Shown here: positions 45,743-55,311 of the stretch, piece by piece
Numbering within the stretch: the first letter of the stretch is position 1
Layout: the number at the start of each line of letters is the position of its first letter
Assembly (NCBI RefSeq): GCF_024055715.1
Contig: NZ_JAMXMV010000027.1
Location: 1 to 64,000 of the forward strand
Reading direction: 5' to 3'
Length of the DNA stretch: 64,000 nucleotides
DNA from: Actinoallomurus soli
Lineage (GTDB): Bacteria > Actinomycetota > Actinomycetes > Streptosporangiales > Streptosporangiaceae
Translations under genes and position numbers: made by a program
Notes under the pieces: model-generated
What the model was told of the DNA's origin: nothing
Databases searched by the model: none
What the model saw: only the letters and a program-made list of their open reading frames with translations

Positions 45743-47875
45743 GTGTCATCGCTGTTGTGGCTGCGCCGGGCGTTCGCCACGTTCGAGGGCGGTGCGGCGC
45801 CGGTCTATGGGCTGGTGACCGCGGCCGGCGTGTGTGTCCCGCTGGTGGCGGGCCTGATCACCGGGCGTGTCGACGAAAGCCGGCTCGTCGCCCTGGGGGC
45901 CTTCTATGTCGGGGTCATCGCACCGCAGGGGCCCCAGGGCGCCCGTGCCCGCTCGATGATCATCAGGGTCGCCGTCGTGACGCTGTTCTCCTGGCTCGGC
46001 GGCCTGGTCAGCGGCCATGACTGGCTGGTGGTGGTGGTCACATCCGCGGTCGCAGCGTTCGGCGCGGCGATCCCCGAGCTGGGACCGATGGCGGCGCTGT
46101 GCACGCTGGTCGCCGCGCTGCGACCGGCGACCAGCCCGGTGCTGTACAACGGACTGCTGGAGACGCTGGGCGGTGTGTGGATCTGTGTGCTGCTGCTGGC
46201 GCCGTGGGTCGTACGGAGGCTCCGGCCGCTGCGCGCCGGTATCGCCGCTGCCGCATGTTCGGTCGCCGACACGCTCGACGATCTGGCGGGCCCTGCCCTG
46301 GACCCGGGCGGGTGGTCTCGTCGGTGCGCCACGGCTTATTCGGACCTTCATTCCGCCCGGATCGCCTACGGCCTTTACCGCTCGGGCGGCTTTGAGGAAC
46401 AACGGCGACCGGCTCGGCTCATTGCGGCGATCGATCAGGTGATGGGCGAGGCAGCCGTCCTGGGTGCGCTGCGCCTGGAAAGTCGGCCGTATCCAACGGA
46501 TTGGCAGGCCGAATTCGGGGGTGCCCTCACCGCCGTCGCCGACCGTTTGCGCACGTTCGGCATGGCGATCGAGACGGACACGGACGTGCCGCCCGACACC
46601 GTGGCGGCGGGCTCGGTTCCGACGGGCCGGTTGGGCGAACGCCACAGCCAGGATATCGCCGGGCGGCCCGGCCCGCCTATCGTCGCGCTGCGCCTCCACG
46701 CCGACCGGATCATCGGCCGGATGAATGCGTCGGCCGACACGGTGTGCCGGGTCCTAGCGCAAGAGCGGCGCACCGCCGGGCGACGACTGCCCGGAATCCG
46801 TGCCTGGTGGGCCCGGTGCGTCGAAGCGGTCAGGACCCGCTCCCCCCGGTTCCGGCATGCCGCACGCGTGGGTACGGCGCTGGCGCTGACCATGATCCTG
46901 GCCGTCGGACTGCACCTGTCTCACCCGCACTGGCTGATCGTCACCGTACTGTTCAGCCTGCGCGACTCGTACACCGACACGGTGCGGATGGTCCTGCAGC
47001 AGGCCGTCGGCACCACGGTCGGCGCCACAGCCGCCGCCGTTGCGCTGGCACTCGCGCCCGGGCGGATCACCCTCCTCGCCCTGATCTTCATCAGCGGCGC
47101 GCTCGGGTTCACGCTCAAACCGGTGAACACGGGCTATTGGATCGCGCTCGGCACGCCGATGACCATGCTCCTCATCGACTTCACCGCGCCGCTGAACTGG
47201 CGGGCCGGGATCCTGCGCGTCGTACTCAGTCTCGCGGGCGCCCTGCTCGCGCTGCTCTTCGCACACCTGCTGTTTCCGGCGGGGATCCAGCGGCGGATGG
47301 CCGAGCGGCTGGCCCGGCTGCTGCACACCCATGCCGTTCTCGCGCGTGCGGTCGCCGAACCGTCCAGGGGACGCGAGGCCCGGATCCGCGGCGCGGACCG
47401 GAAGGCGGCGTCGGCCGCCGCCACGCTCGAAGCGGCCGGCACCATGCTCAGGCGGAAGGCCGCGTCACCCGACGAACAGATCTCGCGCATCGGGGAGACG
47501 GGCAGAGCCGCGCGGCGGCTACGAGATCGCCTGACATCGCCGGCGTCCTTCGCCGCCGTCCCGGTCGGTGTCATCGCTACCGCCGCGCGTGAAGTCGCCG
47601 ACCATCTTGACCAGGGCGCCGACGAGGTTCTCGCCCTTTCCTACCTGGGTTCGGCAATGCTGCAGGCCGACGTCGGCATCCGCGATCAACGTTCGCCGGA
47701 GCCGCCCGGCCGGCGCCGGGCCGGACTCGTCGACCGCATCGCCCCCGATCCAACTTCGGCGGAGCCTGCGGGTGCTGCAGGCACGCGCGACATGGTGTAC
47801 GGGCTGATCGCTGATGCCGAGCGACTCGGGGAACTCAGCCGCGCGACGGTGACCGGCCGGCCCGGCGGAGGGTGA
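45743..47875 (+). CDS. FUSC family membrane protein (aromatic acid exporter-like)
   Basis: A 710-aa protein with two sets of membrane helices (about 15-155 and 375-515) separated by a cytoplasmic helical region, then a soluble C-terminal tail, as in FUSC/YccS/aromatic acid exporter proteins. Key segments: GLVTAAGVCVPLVAGLITGR, SLRDSYTDTVRMVLQQAVGT and the FUSC-like GTTVGATAAAVALALAPG. GTG 45743 has GGGGGAG 6 nt upstream; coding further upstream is a shadow. Likely effluxes small aromatic or toxic acids. A ghost of its N-terminus lies at 41627-41770. Confidence 0.85.
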   Translation: MSSLLWLRRAFATFEGGAAPVYGLVTAAGVCVPLVAGLITGRVDESRLVALGAFYVGVIAPQGPQGARARSMIIRVAVVTLFSWLGGLVSGHDWLVVVVTSAVAAFGAAIPELGPMAALCTLVAALRPATSPVLYNGLLETLGGVWICVLLLAPWVVRRLRPLRAGIAAAACSVADTLDDLAGPALDPGGWSRRCATAYSDLHSARIAYGLYRSGGFEEQRRPARLIAAIDQVMGEAAVLGALRLESRPYPTDWQAEFGGALTAVADRLRTFGMAIETDTDVPPDTVAAGSVPTGRLGERHSQDIAGRPGPPIVALRLHADRIIGRMNASADTVCRVLAQERRTAGRRLPGIRAWWARCVEAVRTRSPRFRHAARVGTALALTMILAVGLHLSHPHWLIVTVLFSLRDSYTDTVRMVLQQAVGTTVGATAAAVALALAPGRITLLALIFISGALGFTLKPVNTGYWIALGTPMTMLLIDFTAPLNWRAGILRVVLSLAGALLALLFAHLLFPAGIQRRMAERLARLLHTHAVLARAVAEPSRGREARIRGADRKAASAAATLEAAGTMLRRKAASPDEQISRIGETGRAARRLRDRLTSPASFAAVPVGVIATAAREVADHLDQGADEVLALSYLGSAMLQADVGIRDQRSPEPPGRRRAGLVDRIAPDPTSAEPAGAAGTRDMVYGLIADAERLGELSRATVTGRPGGG

Positions 47876-48142
47876 CCGCGCGACGCATGGCGGCTTCGGC
47901 CGCGTCGATGGCAGCTCGCGAGGAACAGGGAGGTGGAGAACCGGGGAACCGGGTGCCGCCCGGTGGCGGCCGGCGCTGGGCATCTGCTCGCCGGACGGCA
48001 CGCGGACCAGGTGCTGCCGGTCGATCCGGTGCTCGGCTACTTCCGCGATGAGCCGGCTCCAACGAGATTTAGGCGCTTTGCTCCAATTCAGATGTTCCGC
48101 ACGGCAGTGTCGGACGAACTCCTGACGACTGAGACGGAAATC
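47876..48142 (+). other. Gap with uncertain coding remnants
   Basis: Before the permease pseudogene one plus frame reads AGHLLAGRHADQVLPVDPVL and GYFRDEPAP with coding-like composition but no start or family match. It may be another decayed gene end. Nothing else supported. Confidence 0.25.
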
Positions 48143-48807
48143 ATGCCTGATTCCCGTCTCGGATTGGCGTTGGTAAGAGCAATAAAGGCTGGTATCGGGT
48201 CGCCGCTGCAGACCACAGCGGTCGCGCATGAACGAATGCGCAAGCTGGTCGCGCTGCCGGTGCTGTCCTCCGATCTGCTGTCCTCCGTCGCCTGTGGGGC
48301 GGAGGCGGTGCTGAGCGTCCTGACGCCGGCGGGCAGCGCGGTCGGCGCTGCGCCTGTCCCCTTCCGCTCACTCTGGTGCCGACCCTCCTGGCGATCACGG
48401 TCGCGTTGTCCTCTCGGCAGACAATCACCGCCTACCCCCAGGGGGCCGGGTCGTACGTCGTGGCCGGCGACAACCTCGGACCTCGCCGGGGACTGGCGGC
48501 GGGCGCCGGACTGATGGCCGCCATGTGCTCGCCGTTGCGGTGTCGATCGCGTCCGGCGTCGATGCGATCGCGTCCGCGGTCCCCTGCGGTCCGGCCGTAC
48601 TCGCCGGTCCTCGGGCCGGGCGGCGATCGCCGTTTCGCTCGCGGGGAACCTCCGCGGCGTTCGCCAGGCGGGAAATCTGTTCGCGATCCGACGTACGCCG
48701 TCCCTCTGGCCAGGGTCCTGCTCATCGCGGTGAACAGGGCGCACGCCGCCGCCCGTGGGCTCGCCGCCGAGGCACGAACCGATCACCGGGGCCATGCCGA
48801 AGAGTAA
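48143..48807 (+). pseudogene. Frame-shifted, truncated APC-type amino acid permease
   Basis: Reading requires at least three frames. They give in order KLVALPVLSSDLLSSVACGA (helix 1 start), then SSRQTITAYPQGAGSYVVAG with DNLGPRRGL, then VAVSIASGVDAIASAVP, then IAVSLAGNLRGVRQAGNLFA and PTYAVPLARVLLIAV. This is the N-terminal half of an APC-superfamily permease (pattern YRQTxxAYPxGGGSYxVAxDNLG). Start would be ATG 48143. The C-terminal half is missing. Confidence 0.8.
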
Positions 48808-48866
48808 AGCTTTCTCGTCTACATTGACACCGGTACGAGAGGTGGGAAACTCGAAATAGGGGACTT

Positions 48867-48933
48867 GCCTGCGGATATTACTATTTCCGGCAGGCGTAGG
48901 GATGATTGTCGGGGGTCGCCGACAGTCGGCGAC
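48867..48933 (+). promoter_or_regulatory. AT-rich leader with two inverted repeats upstream of fdh
   Basis: Two stems precede the formaldehyde dehydrogenase: GCCTGC...GCAGGC (48867-48895, AT-rich loop) and a perfect GTCGCCGA-CAG-TCGGCGAC hairpin (48915-48933), 50 bp before the start. A TTGACA at 48824 could be a -35 element, but the -10 is weak. Likely operator or leader structure. Confidence 0.45.
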
Positions 48934-48983
48934 ATTACTTGGCGGCCGATATTCCATTGATCGACTAGATCGAGGTATTCGCC

Positions 48984-50138
48984 ATGAGAGCCGTTGTCTA
49001 CGAGGGACCGCGTACGGTCGGGGTCGAGGAGGTGCCGGACGCGAGGATCGAACGGGCCACAGACGCGCTGGTGAGGATCACCACGACCAACATCTGCGGT
49101 TCGGACCTGCACATGTACGAGGGCCGTACGGACCTGGAGACTGGTCGCGTGCTCGGCCATGAGAACCTCGGCGAGGTGGTGGAGGTCGGCGAGGCCGTGG
49201 ACCGGGTCAAGGTCGGCGATCTGGTGTGCATGCCCTTCAACGTCAGCTGTGGTTTCTGCGAGAACTGTGAGAAGGGGCTCACCGCCTTCTGCCTCATCGC
49301 GAACCCGGATCCGAATGTAGCGGGGGCCGCGTACGGCTTCGCGGACATGGGGCCCTACAACGGCGGCCAGGCCGAACTGCTCCGCGTTCCCTACGCCGAC
49401 TTCAACTGCCTCATCCTGCCGCCGGAGGCGGAGGAGCGGCAGACGGACTACGTCATGCTGGCCGACATCTTCCCGACGGGCTGGCACGCCACCGAGCTCG
49501 CCCGCGTACGGGCCGGCGAGACGGTCGCCATCTACGGTGCCGGGCCGGTCGGCCTGATGGCGGCCCTGTCATCGACGCTCAAGAGCGCGAGCAAGGTCTT
49601 CGTCGTCGACCGGCATCCGGACCGGCTCAAGCTCGCCGAGGAGATCGGCGCCATCGCGATCGACGACTCGAAGGTGGCGCCCGTCGATGCGATCATCGAC
49701 CAGACCGACGGCATGGGCGCCGACCGTGGCTGCGAGTGCGTCGGCTACCAGGCACATGACCCGGCGGGACATGAGCACCCGAACCTGACGCTGAACAATC
49801 TGGTCAGGTCCGTACGCTTCGCCGGCTCCATCGGCGTCGTCGGCGTGTACCTGCCGCAGGACCCGAAGAGCCCCGACCCGCTCTACAAGGAGGGGGAGGT
49901 CGCCTTCGACTATGGCCTGTTCTGGTTCAAGGGCCAGAGCATCGGAAACGGCCAGTGCAACGTCAAGGCCTACAACCGCGAACTCATGCGCCTCATCCGT
50001 ACGGGCCGGGCCCGGCCGTCGTGGGTCGTCTCGCACGAGCTCCCGCTGGCGGAGGCACCGGAGGGCTATGAGCACTTCGACCACCGGGACCCCGGCTGGA
50101 CGAAGGTCGTTCTGCATCCGAACGGGCAGCCGCGCTGA
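48984..50138 (+). CDS. fdhA: Zinc-dependent glutathione-independent formaldehyde dehydrogenase-like
   Basis: A 384-aa medium-chain dehydrogenase. Catalytic zinc ligands lie in NICGSDLHMYEGR and GHENLGEVVEVG; structural-zinc cysteines in CGFCENCEKGLTAFC; NAD motif AIYGAGPVGLMAALSS. The long insert (NPDPNVAGAAYGFADMGPYN) and length are those of the FdhA group, which oxidises formaldehyde or similar aldehydes without glutathione. ATG 48984. Confidence 0.88.
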   Translation: MRAVVYEGPRTVGVEEVPDARIERATDALVRITTTNICGSDLHMYEGRTDLETGRVLGHENLGEVVEVGEAVDRVKVGDLVCMPFNVSCGFCENCEKGLTAFCLIANPDPNVAGAAYGFADMGPYNGGQAELLRVPYADFNCLILPPEAEERQTDYVMLADIFPTGWHATELARVRAGETVAIYGAGPVGLMAALSSTLKSASKVFVVDRHPDRLKLAEEIGAIAIDDSKVAPVDAIIDQTDGMGADRGCECVGYQAHDPAGHEHPNLTLNNLVRSVRFAGSIGVVGVYLPQDPKSPDPLYKEGEVAFDYGLFWFKGQSIGNGQCNVKAYNRELMRLIRTGRARPSWVVSHELPLAEAPEGYEHFDHRDPGWTKVVLHPNGQPR

Positions 50139-50153
50139 GCCGCCCGCCATGTC

Positions 50154-50184
50154 CTCGACCGCCGGGCCAAGGCCGGCGGTCGAG
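50154..50184 (+). terminator. Terminator hairpin after fdhA
   Basis: A 12-bp perfect stem CTCGACCGCCGG / CCGGCGGTCGAG with a 7-nt loop, 15 bp after the fdhA stop. No U-tract. Confidence 0.7.
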
Positions 50185-50384
50185 CGGCCGGAGCAGCGCA
50201 GTTGAGGAAGTCGAGCCGACGGATGGCCGGAGTCGTGCCGCCGGGCGGCCGCGGTGGCCCGGTACGCCTGCGCTTCCAGCAGGCCGGCCGATATTCGCCA
50301 TACCGTGTTGCGGGCGAATACGCCGACAGGCGCGGCCACTGGGGAGGGCTGGGCGGTCGCCATGAAGGCAGGTCAGGCGTCGCC

Positions 50385-51050
50385 GACGCGACCGGTGGCG
50401 AGACGTTCCGAGCGGATTTCCCATCACTCGCCGAGGTCGGCTCTCTCGCCGCCGAGATCGCCGGCTCGTACGACCGGTTGGACGTGCTCGTCAACAACGC
50501 GGGTGTCGGATTTCACGCCAACGGCACTACACGAGAGTTGCCGGCGGACGGCTACGAACTGCGCCTGGCAGTCAACTACCTCGCACCCGTGCTGCTCACT
50601 TGCAAGCTCCTGCCGCTACTACGCCGGGGCGCCCCCTCGCGGATCGTCGACATCGCCTCGGTCGGTCAACAGCCGATCGATTTCGACGACCCGCACCAGG
50701 AACGCGGATACACCGACGTCGCCGCCTACCGCCGGTCCAAGCTCGCCCTCATCAGCCACACGTACGACCTCGCCGAAGAGCTCGTGGGAACCGGTGTCAC
50801 AGTGAACAGCCTGCATCCGGCGTTGTTCATGCCGACGGCCATGTCCGAGCGATCCGGCATGGAGGTCGTCGACTCCCTGGAAACGGGAGTGGCGGCCACT
50901 CGGCGCCTGGTGGACGCGCCCGAACTCGCCGACGTCACCGGACGCTACTTCGAAATAGACAAGGAGGCGCGAGCATCCGAGGAGGCCTACGACCCGGAGT
51001 ACCGCCGACGCCTCGGCGAGCCGACGCGGGACCTGCTGAAGGATCTGTAA
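50385..51050 (+). pseudogene. SDR family oxidoreductase lacking its cofactor-binding N-terminus
   Basis: From about 50394 the frame is a good short-chain dehydrogenase: FPSLAEVGSLAAEIAG, LDVLVNNAGVGF, the catalytic Tyr/Lys of DVAAYRRSKLALI, and HPALFMPTAM. The first 40-50 residues with the TGxxxGIG dinucleotide motif are missing; the upstream sequence in the same frame (Gly/Arg-rich) is not homologous and offers no credible start. Probably a 5'-truncated pseudogene of the retinol-dehydrogenase-like subgroup. The gap 50185-50384 has nothing else. Confidence 0.65.
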
Positions 51051-51244
51051 AGAGGATGCCGAGAACGGGGACCGGGGTGGGAACGGGCGAGTCGCAGGAA
51101 GTACAGGCCGGCGACGATCGCCAGCCCGCCGCAGACCCTGCTGACCAGCAGGCCGTCGGCGGCGACGCCCGCGACGCCGCCGCCGATAAGGGAGGCTCCC
51201 ACTCCGAGAGCGATGATCCGCGCGCGGCGGGAAGGTGTGCGCAT
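50987..51244 (-). CDS. Small membrane protein
   Basis: An 85-aa product with two hydrophobic helices (IIALGVGASLIGGGVAGVAA and GGLAIVAGLYFL) and a basic C-terminal tail. ATG 51244 has an excellent AAGGAG 7 nt upstream, which supports translation. Its last 64 bp are antisense to the 3' end of the SDR pseudogene. No family recognised. Confidence 0.6.
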   Translation of the reverse strand: MRTPSRRARIIALGVGASLIGGGVAGVAADGLLVSRVCGGLAIVAGLYFLRLARSHPGPRSRHPLYRSFSRSRVGSPRRRRYSGS

Positions 51245-51493
51245 GAGTCGACTCCTTGGCGACGAGATCGTGGGGCTCGTACCCCGTACGTGACCGGCGG
51301 TGACCACGCCCGGTAGGGGCACCAGTCTGGCCGTGAGCGAGCGCGCCGCGACAGCAACGGACGTCCGGTCCTGCGATCTCGGCTGAGACCTTCGACCGGG
51401 ACCCAAGCCGAAAGTCGCGATCCGCCGAGCCGAAGGTCAAGGCCCTGAGCCGCCCGGGACCGGGCGACGTCGCCGGTCGGCTAACGTTGCGGG

Positions 51494-52777
51494 GTGCTCA
51501 CGACGGGTGTCCGGTTCGCTGTGACGGCGGGCCGCCGCTCCGTCTGGCCACACCGCCGCCGCGACCGGTTCGTGACCGTGCTGACCGCCATCGTCGCCGT
51601 TGCCGGTGCCCTGTTCGGTCTGGCGGTGCTGCCGCATCCGTTCGCGGCGCTGGCGCCGGCGATGCTTGCCGGGCTGGCAACGCAGCTCGTGGCGACGGCC
51701 GTGCTGGCAGGGTCCGGCTCGCGTCCGCACGTCGGCATGGCCGCGGTCGTGCTCGTGGCAGCGTCGCTGGTCGTGGTCGCGTCGCCCTGGCGCTTGCTGG
51801 TCGCCGCGCAGGGCGTGCCGTGGGTTCCGCTGGCGCTGGCGTGGGCGACCGTCCGCGTGGTCGAAAGGGCCCGCGCCCCGTGGCAGTACCAGCTGTCCGC
51901 CGTCCTCGTCTGTGGCTACGTCGTCGCGGTCGCGGCGCAGGCGGCGTCCGGCGGCGGGTCGCCGTTCACGGCGGCCTTGAGCGCCGCGGTCCCGGTGCTC
52001 GGCGGGGTGTGCGTCAGTCTGCGTGGCCGCCTGCGTCGCGCGCGTCGCGACCGGGTCGCCGCCCTCGTGCAGGAGCGGGCGGCCATTGCACGCGAGGCCC
52101 GGGCCGATGAGCGGCGCCGCCTGGCGGTCGAGGTCCACGACGCCCTCGGGCACGTCCTCACGCTGCTGGTGCTCCACGCCAACGCGCTGGCCGGCGGCAC
52201 GGCCGATGCACGCACGCGGTCGGCGGCGGAACGGATGAGCCGGCTCGGCGCCGATGGCCTCACCGAACTGCGCCGCCTGCTCGATCTGCTCACCGACCCG
52301 GGTGCGGCCGCCGTGGCCGGGCACGCCGTCCGCGCTGCGCACACCCCGCCGCAGGAGCCGCAGCTGAGGACGATGCTGGACGCGCTCGTCGAAGACGCCC
52401 GCGCCGCAGGACAGGTCGTCGACCTGGCGTGGACGGGCGAAGACGGCGAGGTTCCTCCGGTCGCGGCCCGCGCCGTCCACCGCGTCGTGCAGGAGGGATT
52501 GACCAACGTGCGCCGGCACGCGCCGGGAGCCGCGGCCGACGTAGCGGTCGCCGTCACCGCGAACGCCGTCGACGTGACGGTGCGCAACGGCCCTGCCCCG
52601 GTGACTCCGGTAACCGCGTCGCCGAATACCGGGCGCGGGCTCGACGGCGTACGGCGGCGGGTCACGCTGCTCGGCGGTCGCTGTGAGCATGGCCCCGCCA
52701 CCGGCGGCGGCTACACTCTGCGCGCGTGCCTGCCGCTGGACGGCGGCCCCGCAGCCGAGGGACAGGACATCACGTGA
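51494..52777 (+). CDS. Sensor histidine kinase of NarL-type two-component system
   Basis: A 427-aa membrane kinase. About five N-terminal helices (to residue 175) precede the HisKA_3 dimerisation region, with phospho-acceptor His215 in ERRRLAVEVHDALGHVL, and a HATPase domain (VVQEGLTNVRRHAPGA; NTGRGLDGVRRRVTLLGG). It phosphorylates the response regulator encoded next, with which it overlaps by GTGA. GTG 51494; weak Shine-Dalgarno. Signal unknown. No gene is seen in 51245-51493. Confidence 0.9.
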   Translation: MLTTGVRFAVTAGRRSVWPHRRRDRFVTVLTAIVAVAGALFGLAVLPHPFAALAPAMLAGLATQLVATAVLAGSGSRPHVGMAAVVLVAASLVVVASPWRLLVAAQGVPWVPLALAWATVRVVERARAPWQYQLSAVLVCGYVVAVAAQAASGGGSPFTAALSAAVPVLGGVCVSLRGRLRRARRDRVAALVQERAAIAREARADERRRLAVEVHDALGHVLTLLVLHANALAGGTADARTRSAAERMSRLGADGLTELRRLLDLLTDPGAAAVAGHAVRAAHTPPQEPQLRTMLDALVEDARAAGQVVDLAWTGEDGEVPPVAARAVHRVVQEGLTNVRRHAPGAAADVAVAVTANAVDVTVRNGPAPVTPVTASPNTGRGLDGVRRRVTLLGGRCEHGPATGGGYTLRACLPLDGGPAAEGQDIT

Positions 52778-53457
52778 ACGATTCCGGCGCGGCGGCCCGC
52801 CCAACGGCTGCCCCCGTTCACGTCGTCGTGGTCGACGACGAGCCGATGGTGTGCGCCTTCCTGCGCTCCATCCTCGCCGCGACAGGCCAGGTCGTCGTCG
52901 ACGATGTCGCCTACGACGGCGCGGCCGGTGTCGAGGCGGCCGTACGAATGCGGCCCGACGTCGTGCTGATGGATCTCCGGATGCCGGGTGTCGACGGCGT
53001 CACCGCGACCGCCGAGATTCGGTCGCTGCCCGAGCCGCCCGCCGTCGTCGTGATGACGACGTTCGACACCGACGAGCACCTGCTGGCCGCGCTCGACGCG
53101 GGCGCGAGCGGCTTCCTTCTCAAGACCACGCCGCCTGACCGGCTCGTCCCACTGGTGGTGGCCGCAGCCGCCGGCGCTTCGGTGCTGTCCCCTGCGGCGT
53201 TGCGGCGGCTGCGCGAGCGCGGCGCCGCCGCGGCCGCCGCCGACCCGGCGGGCGATCCCGAACTCGACGCCCTGGCCGAGCGGGAGGCCCAGGTCCTGAC
53301 GCTCGTCGCCGAGGGTCTGTCGAACGCCGACATCGCCGACCGGCTGTACCTGAGCGAGGGAACGGTCAAGGGCCATGTATCGCGACTCATGACGAAGCTG
53401 AACTGCCAGAACCGGACCCAGCTCGCCCTTCGGGCCGCCCGCCCGGGCCGGGGTTGA
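52774..53457 (+). CDS. NarL/FixJ-family response regulator
   Basis: A 227-aa regulator: receiver domain with VVVVDDEP and phospho-acceptor Asp67 (DVVLMDLRMPGVDG), then a LuxR-type HTH (LAEREAQVLTLVAEGLSNAD, LSEGTVKGHVSRLMTKL). GTG 52774 overlaps the kinase stop. Expected to control an unlinked or nearby exporter or stress gene. Confidence 0.93.
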   Translation: MNDSGAAARPTAAPVHVVVVDDEPMVCAFLRSILAATGQVVVDDVAYDGAAGVEAAVRMRPDVVLMDLRMPGVDGVTATAEIRSLPEPPAVVVMTTFDTDEHLLAALDAGASGFLLKTTPPDRLVPLVVAAAAGASVLSPAALRRLRERGAAAAAADPAGDPELDALAEREAQVLTLVAEGLSNADIADRLYLSEGTVKGHVSRLMTKLNCQNRTQLALRAARPGRG

Positions 53458-53468
53458 GCCCCGGCCCG
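53444..53468. terminator. Bidirectional terminator between convergent genes
   Basis: A perfect 10-bp stem (CGGGCCGGGG / CCCCGGCCCG) with a 5-nt loop spans the response regulator stop codon, between it and the convergent carboxylesterase. Confidence 0.7.
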
Positions 53469-53505
53469 AACGGCCGCTCCGGCCCGCCGGCGCCGACGGG
53501 CGTCC

Positions 53506-55311
53506 CTACGCCGTCCGCCGGTCCAGGCGGTCCCAGAACGCGCACTGGTGCTCGCGGCCCAGCGCGACCGGAACGATGCCGTCGCGGCCTGGTGCCAGCG
53601 CCTGCGAGATCGACGCCGTGCCGTACGGGCGGAAGGACGGCCAGGACGGCGCGGAACCCCCGTTCGGGTCACCCGTGCGTGCAAAGCGCGTCCAGTAGCC
53701 GATCATGGTGGCGGCGAGCCGCCACTGGGCCGGCGTCAGCGGCACCGGGTCGCCGTTCCAGTCGATCGGCTCGCCGGCGACGTCGAAGAGGTAGGCCAGC
53801 TCGGATCCGTGAGAGGCGCCCGGCGGCATCGATCCGGGCGGGAACGGCGCGATCGGCGGAGCCTGACGGTCGGCGAACTCGTAGGAGTACAGCGGTATCC
53901 GCCCCGCCATCGCCCGGCCGTCCCGCAGTTGCGGGCAGACCATGTCACGGTCGGTGTCCACAGCCGCCCACGCCACCGCCGGGCTTTCGTACGCGGAGAG
54001 CGGATAGTGGCGGCGGACGGCGGCGGCCCGGTCGCCGAACGCCTGGTCGATGAGCGTGTCGAAGCGGTCGCGCGTGATCTTCCGGTCTGGCAGTTCGGCG
54101 TACGCGGTGACGAACCGGGACTCGTCCTGGGTGTTGCCCGAAAGTACCGGCACGTGCTGGAACGCGCCGTCCGCGATGGCCCGTGCGGGGTCGTGCGGCA
54201 GCGTCGCGGTGCCGAACGCGGGGAGGCTGAAGCCGGTCGTCCGGTCCCGAAGCCGGTCAGCGGGGACCCGCCGCAGGCAGTCGAGCGCCCCGGGACCTGC
54301 CAGGCAACCGAGCGTCGCGGCGGCGTCCGCGCCGTCGGCTTGGACCCGGCGTACCGGTCGCCACGCCGAGCCCGCCGACGGTGCGGGCGTCGTGTGGCCA
54401 TAGGAGATCATCCAGTTCTGGAAGGAGCACGAGCCGCTCTGCAGGATCGCGCGGTCGAACAATCCGGCAGCGCCCGGCGAGGTCAGCTGCGCGCACGTGT
54501 CGATGCCGCCGGCCGACTCGCCGAAGAGCGTGACGTTTCGCGGGTCGCCGCCGAACGCCGCGGCATTGCGCCGCACCCATCGCAGCGCGGCCTGCTGGTC
54601 CTGGAGGCCGTAGGTGCCTGAGCCGGGAAGGCCGGGGTAGCCGAAGAAGCCGAAGACGCCCAGCCGGTAGCCGACCGTCACGACGACCACGTCGCCGTCC
54701 ACCGCCATCCGGAGTGGATCGAACGCGGCGGCGGCGCCCTGGAAGTTCCCGCCGCCGTGCAGCCACACCATGACAGGCCTCGGCCGGCCGGCCGCCGGGC
54801 GGTCCGGCGCGGTGATGTTGAGGTAGAGGCAGTCTTCGCTTGCCGTACCCGGCACACCGGGCGGCTGGACACAGGCGGGAGGCGCCGTGGTGGCGGCTCG
54901 CGGCGCTGTCCACGGGTGGACGGGCCGTGGCGCCCGCCAGCGCAGTGGGCCCACCGGCGGCGCCGCGTACGGGATGCCGAGGAAGCGTCGCACCCCGTCC
55001 GCCGCGAGCCCGCGTACCGGCCCGGACGCGGTGTGCACGATCGGCTGGGAGGCGGCGGTCGCGTCGCGGCGCGCCCCGGCAATGAATGACGTCACCGAGA
55101 GCAGCGCGGTGACGCAGACGACGCCGACCCAGCGGACGACGTCAGGGTGCCGGTGCGGGCCGATCACGATGGACGCCGCACCGGATCGCCTCCGCTTGCG
55201 GCCGGGAGACGAACCGAGAACCCCCGCGATCGGACCGGTGGGCCGGCCGCCGTCGGTTGCGGCGATAGAGGGAACGTCGGGGGCGCTGCCGACGCCCGGA
55301 TCAGTGCGCAT
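53506..55311 (-). CDS. Type B carboxylesterase/lipase, membrane-anchored or exported
   Basis: A 601-aa alpha/beta-hydrolase of the carboxylesterase family. Motifs: FLGIPYAAPPVGPLRWRAP, SEDCLYLNI, oxyanion loop VWLHGGGNFQGA, nucleophile GESAGG, and later QDESRF and GASHGSELAYLF with the expected acid and His. A hydrophobic segment (VVRWVGVVCVTALLSVTSFI) after a charged, disordered N-terminus acts as signal anchor. ATG 55311 is chosen; an upstream start at 55497 and a shorter GTG 55167 are possible. Hydrolyses unknown esters outside the membrane. Confidence 0.85.
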   Translation of the reverse strand: MRTDPGVGSAPDVPSIAATDGGRPTGPIAGVLGSSPGRKRRRSGAASIVIGPHRHPDVVRWVGVVCVTALLSVTSFIAGARRDATAASQPIVHTASGPVRGLAADGVRRFLGIPYAAPPVGPLRWRAPRPVHPWTAPRAATTAPPACVQPPGVPGTASEDCLYLNITAPDRPAAGRPRPVMVWLHGGGNFQGAAAAFDPLRMAVDGDVVVVTVGYRLGVFGFFGYPGLPGSGTYGLQDQQAALRWVRRNAAAFGGDPRNVTLFGESAGGIDTCAQLTSPGAAGLFDRAILQSGSCSFQNWMISYGHTTPAPSAGSAWRPVRRVQADGADAAATLGCLAGPGALDCLRRVPADRLRDRTTGFSLPAFGTATLPHDPARAIADGAFQHVPVLSGNTQDESRFVTAYAELPDRKITRDRFDTLIDQAFGDRAAAVRRHYPLSAYESPAVAWAAVDTDRDMVCPQLRDGRAMAGRIPLYSYEFADRQAPPIAPFPPGSMPPGASHGSELAYLFDVAGEPIDWNGDPVPLTPAQWRLAATMIGYWTRFARTGDPNGGSAPSWPSFRPYGTASISQALAPGRDGIVPVALGREHQCAFWDRLDRRTA

